DNA from: Tubiluchus corallicola
Lineage: Eukaryota; Priapulida; Priapulimorpha; Priapulimorphida; Tubiluchidae
Assembly (NCBI GenBank): GCA_030141605.1
Contig: JAQGDQ010001724.1
Coordinates: 1 to 27,929 of the forward strand
DNA length: 27,929 nucleotides
Direction of reading: 5' to 3'
Position numbers and translations under genes: made by a program. Positions 21,796 through 27,929 of this stretch are shown here, piece after piece. Below the pieces are notes generated by a model. It did not search any database, had not been told where the DNA came from, and saw only the letters and a program-made list of their open reading frames with translations. Numbering within the stretch: the first letter of the stretch is position 1; each line of letters opens with the position of its first letter.

Positions 21796-24723
21796 CGATT
21801 AAAACAACAATGAAGAGGAAACCACACAGAAATAGATGGTCCTCGTTTATTCATGCGTCATACTGTAACAAAAATTAAACAAAAAGAATATTACAGCAGT
21901 TTGTCTAAAGCACAATGTTTCCAATACCGTCAGTACCAATAAGAAATGAAAGACTAAGCTTTCTGCAAATTGAGCAAAAAATGAACAGAAGTGTATATCT
22001 GACTTATAATCAACCTTGCACTGTAATTTAAATTAGAATTGAAAAATGTTTAGCAGCATTTACAGTTTCAATTGCAGTAATGCAAGAATGCATTTTTGAT
22101 ATATTCAAATGGTAAATTTTGAGATGTGCATAGTGTATATCCTAGTCTGTATGACTTAACTTAAAAAATACAACTTATACTAACAAGTGTGACTTGGTCT
22201 AAGTTCTAAAATTCAAATAATTGCCATACAATTCACAAATTTATCACAATAACAGTGTAGTAATATTAATTGCAAACAGATTTATTTACACAACACAAGG
22301 TTAAGTCCGATAACAGCAGATCACTTTATCTTATTTACCGAAAAAATCTACCTGAGAATGTGAAGTAGTATCTTCCCTATACATGAAAGGTTAAGTCCGT
22401 AAACAGCAGATCACTTTATCTTATTTACCGAAAAAATCTACCTGAGAATGTGAAGTAGTATCTCCCCTATACATGACTTTAGTTGATTTTTAACCCGACC
22501 ACATGCTCATACAATTACGTTTACTATCACTACACCATTAATTTTTCAGATTGTTTTACTAATCTAGACAGTTTTAATAATCTACGCTACCACGTCATTC
22601 ATTGAAAATCTTTTATTTACAGTGATAAAAGGATTAATGTCTAATGCTACTAAAAAGGTTCTTAGGCTGCTATTGTTGATTTCTGACGAAATTTTAAACA
22701 AGGCGCAAGTAACAACCCTAACTGTGACTATACTAGTAAATAAAAGTAGTATTAGTATTAAATTTTGATTTTACTAACTACTAAGTTTCACTAAGAGCCT
22801 CAAGTTAGCTAAAAGGTACTGAAACCAGTTACTAATATTTTATTGACATAAAGCTTTGGCTTTACCTACCAATTAAATGACAGTTATAAGTCCCTCACAA
22901 CTCAAGGCACACGTGAAACTGATCCACTTTCATAATTTCCATCACTACCACACTTCAGTTCCACATTGGTTATACTGAGCAATACGGGGCAGCTTTAAAA
23001 AACAGACAGGAACAACAAAAATAATTTTTAGTGACCTTAACGACATGACCGTCGGAAAAAGAATATTTAACCCACTGATCCGCCGCACGAGGGTGGAAAT
23101 TTAATAGAGCGCACTTATATTTGTACTTGCAAAATCATAGAATAAACTTGATGCGCATGATTAAAAAATCTCCACAATAAAAAAGAAGATACAACACTTC
23201 AATTCAGTTGTCAGGTAAGAAAAAAGCAAATAATCCTTTAGTTGGCCGGTAACATTACTATTTTTTGTTTTGTATTATTATTAACGTATTCGATGAGAAA
23301 CCATAGATAGTATCGTGTGAGAAAGAGGAAATCATGAAAACAAACACAAGAAGAAAACACTATATTTATTTACTAACACTAACAGCAGTAATCACAAGTT
23401 TGCAACACATTTGAAAAAAACACAAAAGGTCTCGACAGCAATTAATGTACTGAGATATGTAAGAACACAAGAAGCAACTTCTAGTAGAAAGTCCCTGACA
23501 TTGTACAACATGATTAATGCTTCAAATTTGTCATCATAGTTTCTCTTTCTACAGTTTGACAATTCTGGAAGTCAGTATCTAGCATTCAAAGGCAAAGCAT
23601 ATTTAATTATATAAATAGTTGTGGCAGAACTGGAATTCAGAGAAATAACAAGATAGTCCATTAAGTCGAAATGGAAAACAAGCAATTAAAGGTTTCGTAA
23701 CTATTAGCAATTGTACATTCGTCCTCCACAAAACGGTTCAACCCCTGGTAGATTTCAAACATTTTTGGCTTATTTAATTCAAGTTAATTGGTGATTTAAA
23801 TTAATACACAAAGTGTATGCAAAAACTAAATTCTTTCCTAAGGTAAATACTATATAAATGCATTTATAGTATTTACAAAAATAATGCCATGAACTAATTA
23901 CAAAAAATAACTTTCTGTGAAAGTAAAATAACATCTGCGCGCCAAATTTTAGTTTTTACTCAAACATTGCAGTTAAACAATGTTACTCAAACAAACAGCT
24001 AAATTACAAGTGTGTGTATTAATTAGTACAAAGTTGCAATCTTCGGTATTGTTATGCAGTATGCACTCAGTTGATAGCCTTTTGAAGTTGGAACACGAAC
24101 TACTGAAAAAATGAAACTACTACAACTGCAGGAAGTACTGAGCAAATATCACTGAAGAGTTTGCTAGACATATTACTGGACGTCCTTAGGTATATTAATG
24201 TAACTTGTGTTAAATATGCACACCGCAAGCCTATTTGTAACTACATGTAGTTAAATTTTCATTTGAAAAAGTGATAGCATCACCAAGACAATTAAAATGA
24301 AAATGGTCAATACCATTTCACGTTTTACTTATAATTGGTTCTGACCAGTAGGAAATGATACACTTTTTAAAAAAAAACCAATAACCTTTTTCATATGGCA
24401 AATGTATTTAATTTTGTCTAAATTTAATTTCACAACAAGCATGATATACAGTGGTGAAATGAACAATTGTCTGATCTTAAACATGCCAATTGTAGTACCT
24501 TGAATGCAATCGAAATGCTAGTCGGAATAGAATATGTTGTAATGTAGTGAAAAGAAAAAGATTGCACAGATTGTTGGTAGATTCTGAGTGTAAATGAAAG
24601 TTTGTTTATCGATTTTGTACGAAAGTGAGAAATTAAATCACAACATCAAAAATACATTTACAGCACTATTATAAATATATCTCAAGATTTCCAAAAACAA
24701 TTTACTAAATAACATTTTGCTCA
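21796..24723. other. Intergenic region between ABCF1 (3' end) and VWA8 (start)
   Basis: About 2.9 kb holding the presumed VWA8 5' UTR and promoter and the ABCF1 3' UTR. I see no convincing coding exon. A 90-bp direct duplication lies at 22297-22475. An E2F-like string (reverse strand TTTGGCGCG, near 23940) is noted only as a possible chance match. No AATAAA occurs on the minus strand in the first 600 nt after the ABCF1 stop; the first one seen is near 23364, so a variant signal may be used. Confidence 0.6.
22297..22475 (+). repeat. 90-bp tandem duplication, two copies
   Basis: AAGGTTAAGTCCG starts at 22297 and again at 22387; TCTTCCCTATACATG at 22371 matches TCTCCCCTATACATG at 22461. The copies differ at only a few bases, so the duplication is recent. 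It lies in the region upstream of VWA8. Confidence 0.9.
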
Positions 24724-26736
24724 TCATTGCTTACTTGCAGCTGCTACACCTGCAATTGTTTCACCCAAAGTTTCCAAAATTTCTTTGCGATACTCATCAA
24801 AATCACCATCAATTTCCTCAACTGACTGATCTTCTACAATCCATAGCTGACAGTCAGTTTCACGTATCATTCTCTCATCATGCGACACGATCACAACGCC
24901 TCCTTCAAAATTATTGATAGCATCCGAGAGGGCATCAATGGACTCCAAATCCAGATTGTTTGTCGGTTCGTCCAGAATAAGAACATCAGGAGCACGGAGG
25001 GCAAGCTCAGCCAATGCTACTCTTGCTTTCTGTCCACCAGAGAGATCACGATTCTTGATCGTGTGAGCATGACCGGCCAAACCTTGACTACCCAGACATT
25101 TGCGGGCACTTTGATAATCGAGATTAAACAATCTTCTAAGATACTCCACTGGTGACTCATCTAAAGTGAGATGCTCACCAGAATGCTGATCAAATTTTCC
25201 TATTCTCAGTCGATGATTTTGCCTTTGTTCGCCACTGTCGGGTTGTAGTTTCCCAGTAAGCAATTTCAAAAGCGTACTTTTACCTACTCCATTTGGTCCG
25301 ACAATGGCGATCCTGCTAGACATGTCAATTCCAAAATCTACATCAATGAATAGCGGTTTCTGTCCCGGATAGCCAAAATTTACAGAATGAAGTCCTAGAA
25401 TTGGCGGCTGCAGTGGTGGTGGTTGTGGGAATCTGAATTTTACAATATACTCCTTTGGTCGTTGAAGTAGTTCAACTGGACCTGTGTCTTCCTCAGCTTG
25501 AACTTGTTGCTTAGTTTTGTTCTTTTCCTGCTTTTTAGTTAGCGCTTGTTTGGCAACCTTTTCTGCTGCTTTGCCAGACTTTCCAGAAGATTTCATTTCT
25601 TTAATTCGTTTCTCCTGTTTTTCGTACTCTTTCAGTTGCTCCTTCCTTTTCTGTAAAAGCATCTTCTTAAACTGGGAGTAATTTCCTCTATAATAAAATA
25701 ATTTCTGTTGATCAAGATGGATGATATCTGTGCAAACATTGTCCAAAAAACTTTGATCGTGGGAAACTACAAGCAGTGTCTTTTTCCATTGTTGTAAATA
25801 ATTATCTAGCCAAATAACAGCATTTAAATCTAGATGGTTAGTAGGTTCATCTAACATCAACAAAGTCGGTTCTACGAACAATGCCCTTGCTAAAGACACA
25901 CGCATTCTCCACCCACCAGAGAACTGATTTGTTGCACGGCTTTGCATTTCAGTACTAAAACCTAAACCAGCAAGAATTCGTCGAGCTCGAGGCTCAGCTG
26001 AATGAGCTCCAATGGCTTCTAGCTCCTCATAAACCTCCTGAAGGCGCTCAGAACTATCGCTGCTTCCTTTCTCAGCTAGAGCCATTAATTTTTTCTCTTC
26101 CTCTAGCAAGTCTAACCGTTTGGTATCGGCCTTTAAAACTGCATCAATAGCTGGAGTTTCATCTGCTTCGACCTCCTGTTCACAAAGCAACACATCGATG
26201 TTCTCAGGTATATTCAGTGATCGATTAGCAATGTGCACTAGCAAAGTTGTCTTTCCATGTCCGTTAGGACCCACCAATCCATAACGCCTCCCTTTTGTAA
26301 TTGCAAGGTTAGCATTAACAAAAAGATCCTTTCCTCTGGCTGCAATTGAAAAACTATCAATTTTTATGTCAACTGCACTATCCTGAATTTGTTTGTTAGC
26401 AGATTTAACTTGTTGGGATAAAGAAAACTGCCCACCATCTGTACCACCTTTCAAAGCCTCCATTTGCCTTTGAAATTCCATCTGCTTTTGTAACTTCTTA
26501 CGTTCTTTTCGACTCATTATTGGCTCCTTCTGGCTTTCACTGTCGTCATTCGTACTTTCGGCTGTTGAATTAACAGTGCCTTTACTTGCGTCATCAACAT
26601 TACTATCACTGTCTACATCAGCATCGTCTTCACCGCCACCACTACCATCGTCCTTTATGTCTAATTGTTGCATTGCTTCAGTAGCAAGTTCTTCTTTCTT
26701 TGAAGATACCTTCTTTGCTTTAGATTTCTTAGGCAT
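24724..26736 (-). CDS. ABCF1: ABCF1 (ABC50), ATP-binding cassette subfamily F protein, complete and intronless
   Basis: A soluble twin-ATPase ABC protein without membrane domains; ABCF1 binds eIF2 and ribosomes and supports translation initiation. 670 residues. Residues 1-75 form a Lys/Ser/Asp-rich charged tail (MPKKSKAKK), followed by the conserved [18 protein letters not shown] (74-91). Cassette 1: Walker [10 protein letters not shown] (156-164), signature FSGGW (272-276), Walker B LLMLDEP (292-298), H-loop SHD (325-327). A charged linker spans about 355-425. Cassette 2: Walker [10 protein letters not shown] (480-488), signature LSGGQ (565-569), Walker B LILDEP (586-591), H-loop SHD (618-620). 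All catalytic motifs are intact. It is shorter than the roughly 800-residue human protein because the acidic N-terminal region is reduced. No intron interrupts the frame, unlike its neighbours. Confidence 0.97.
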   Translation of the reverse strand: MPKKSKAKKVSSKKEELATEAMQQLDIKDDGSGGGEDDADVDSDSNVDDASKGTVNSTAESTNDDSESQKEPIMSRKERKKLQKQMEFQRQMEALKGGTDGGQFSLSQQVKSANKQIQDSAVDIKIDSFSIAARGKDLFVNANLAITKGRRYGLVGPNGHGKTTLLVHIANRSLNIPENIDVLLCEQEVEADETPAIDAVLKADTKRLDLLEEEKKLMALAEKGSSDSSERLQEVYEELEAIGAHSAEPRARRILAGLGFSTEMQSRATNQFSGGWRMRVSLARALFVEPTLLMLDEPTNHLDLNAVIWLDNYLQQWKKTLLVVSHDQSFLDNVCTDIIHLDQQKLFYYRGNYSQFKKMLLQKRKEQLKEYEKQEKRIKEMKSSGKSGKAAEKVAKQALTKKQEKNKTKQQVQAEEDTGPVELLQRPKEYIVKFRFPQPPPLQPPILGLHSVNFGYPGQKPLFIDVDFGIDMSSRIAIVGPNGVGKSTLLKLLTGKLQPDSGEQRQNHRLRIGKFDQHSGEHLTLDESPVEYLRRLFNLDYQSARKCLGSQGLAGHAHTIKNRDLSGGQKARVALAELALRAPDVLILDEPTNNLDLESIDALSDAINNFEGGVVIVSHDERMIRETDCQLWIVEDQSVEEIDGDFDEYRKEILETLGETIAGVAAASKQ

Positions 26737-27534
26737 ATTTATAAGATTTCAGAGTAAAACAACAACTTTTAAGAACGTAGCATACGCCGACCAAAATTTC
26801 GCAATTTTCGACGTGTGTGAATAAGCAATATGACAACTCTTGTAAATTTTGAAGCAGAGCTGTAGTGACACGTTGGCGTGACTGTGTCATAGATATGGAA
26901 GAATAGTACGGGCCAACGGCTAGTCGGTTACTACGGCGGCTAGCGAACTCTGTCATTGCCAGCAAATTAACTGATCGAAATGTTTAAATTCAAGGCACTT
27001 AAAACTTTACAAAGTGCAGGCAAATGTTTGTAAACTTAAGCGAGTTCCTGTCCAAGAAACCTCTGGATAAATTATAAAAGTTTTGGACGGCTCGCTATCC
27101 GCTCTCCTTTTGACTTATTACTAGCAATTCAGCTTTATTTACCTGTATACTATTCATCAATTGCACCCTTATAGACTAGAAGTGGTTACTGTACATTTGT
27201 AAATTGGATAAAAATAAATAAATTTCAATTTCAGGTATGCTGTACTGTTTAGCGTATTGGCATTTTTAGCTTTTTATAAAGGGAACTATAAGTTTTTTCT
27301 GCACTGTACTCGTTTTTCGGAACCACTTGTTTCACTCAACATTTCTCACCTATTTTTTTTTTACTGTAAAGTGCTTCTAGCGTGTTATAAGTTTGTAGGC
27401 CTATATACAAACAATAAAGGAAACCAACTCTTAAACCACAATCATCGTGTAAGGCAAATCCAGACATTATAAATCTTGTAAATCACTTTTGACCTTAAAC
27501 AAAATACTAAGTCACTGACTACCAACTAGTTTGT
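26737..27534. other. ABCF1 5' flank, presumed promoter
   Basis: About 800 nt. The first 60 nt upstream of the ABCF1 ATG have no evident splice acceptor, so the message probably starts nearby or has a more distant non-coding exon. A locally GC-richer patch lies at about 26870-26960, as often seen at promoters. The short frames in this interval have no recognisable similarity. Confidence 0.4.
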
Positions 27535-27664
27535 CTACCACATGGTATTACAGATTGTCCACTTCTGTTTTCTTTTTTGGATTGCATATGCACGACTTTT
27601 AGCAATGAAATGATCGGTGAAAAGTTCATTGATTTCTTCACTAAAATCTACAACAACTGCATAC
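27535..27664 (-). CDS. Candidate terminal exon of an unidentified gene
   Basis: On the minus strand an acceptor tttctaactag is followed by 42 codons and TAG (YAVVVDFSEEINELF, RAYAIQKRKQKW). It joins in phase (TT + G = Leu) to the candidate exon at 27738-27837 over a 73-nt intron. The residue mix is protein-like, but I recognise no family and no polyadenylation signal lies close downstream. The gene would continue past the right edge. Confidence 0.33.
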
Positions 27665-27737
27665 CTAGTTAGAAACGTAAACATCGGCAGCAAAAAGAAA
27701 AAACAATTAAATTTCAAAACATTTTGCAGTTCTGTAC

Positions 27738-27837
27738 AAGTGATCATTAACCTCCATTACTGTTGCGATGGCTAAACTAACCAGCATGACCTTAAGCCAC
27801 ATACTCAAGGTCATCAACTGCTCCAAAAGATTAATAC
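27738..27837 (-). CDS. Candidate internal exon of the same unidentified gene
   Basis: The acceptor gagcag and donor TT|GTACAG bound 100 nt encoding a hydrophobic segment (INLLEQLMTLSMWLKVMLVS and more, to VMEVNDH) that could be a membrane or buried helix. Support comes only from open frame, phase match and composition. The acceptor has a poor pyrimidine tract. The remaining 92 nt to the window end show nothing identifiable. Confidence 0.28.
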
Positions 27838-27929
27838 CTGCTCATTTATATTACAAACAGTTACATTTTTGCGCTACACTCATCAATATGTACTACACAA
27901 TTTCTTATGACTATTCAAAAATGAGGAAC

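Noticed and set aside
22940-23046. Alternative VWA8 first exon starting near 23046 (MSLRSLKIIF)
   Set aside because: The exon at 21681-21795 gives a better presequence, a good donor, the right phase and an in-frame stop just upstream.
24717-25155. Plus-strand frames within ABCF1
   Set aside because: They are antisense shadows of a clearly conserved ABC protein.

Overview
Organism. This is a nuclear eukaryotic locus, almost certainly from an invertebrate animal. It is AT-rich, with GT-AG introns, a TTAGGG-type interstitial telomeric tract, several non-autonomous transposons and large intronic minisatellites. The recognisable proteins are NCKAP1, VWA8 and ABCF1. I cannot name the species from the sequence.

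Layout, left to right; all recognised genes are on the minus strand unless stated. (1) 1-8453: four internal exons of NCKAP1 (WAVE complex subunit): 8308-8453, 3114-3246, 1788-1907 and 781-917. Every visible intron carries its own tandem array: 85 bp, 31 bp, 33 bp and 38 bp units. The 33-bp and 38-bp units contain a copy of the exon end plus its 5' splice site. The large first intron also holds a GC-rich hairpin element and an imperfect inverted repeat. (2) 8454-9667: repeats only; no upstream NCKAP1 exon and no downstream VWA8 exon. (3) 9668-13701: two identical-looking 779-bp inverted copies flank 2476 bp that contain VWA8 exons 10 and 11 on the PLUS strand, a complete hAT-type MITE and a 104-nt tract made only of A and C. 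(4) 14093-21795: VWA8 coding exons 9 to 1 on the minus strand, with a 31-bp minisatellite, a telomere-like tract and a LINE-tail-like hairpin in introns. (5) 21796-24723: intergenic. (6) 24724-26736: complete, intronless ABCF1. (7) 26737-27929: the ABCF1 upstream region and two weak candidate exons of another minus-strand gene.

What stands out. First, an NCKAP1 exon end and its splice donor have been copied in frame into an array of 22 intact GT donors, so donor choice could insert 0 to 22 copies of an 11-residue peptide. Second, an inversion inside VWA8, bounded by the 779-bp repeats, has turned exons 10-11 round. Third, VWA8 loses its 3' part and NCKAP1 loses its 5' part at the same place. 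The exon phases there are compatible, so the sequence is either a true rearrangement or an assembly fault. The three recognised genes act in unrelated processes (actin nucleation, mitochondrial AAA+ function, translation) and nothing suggests they work together.
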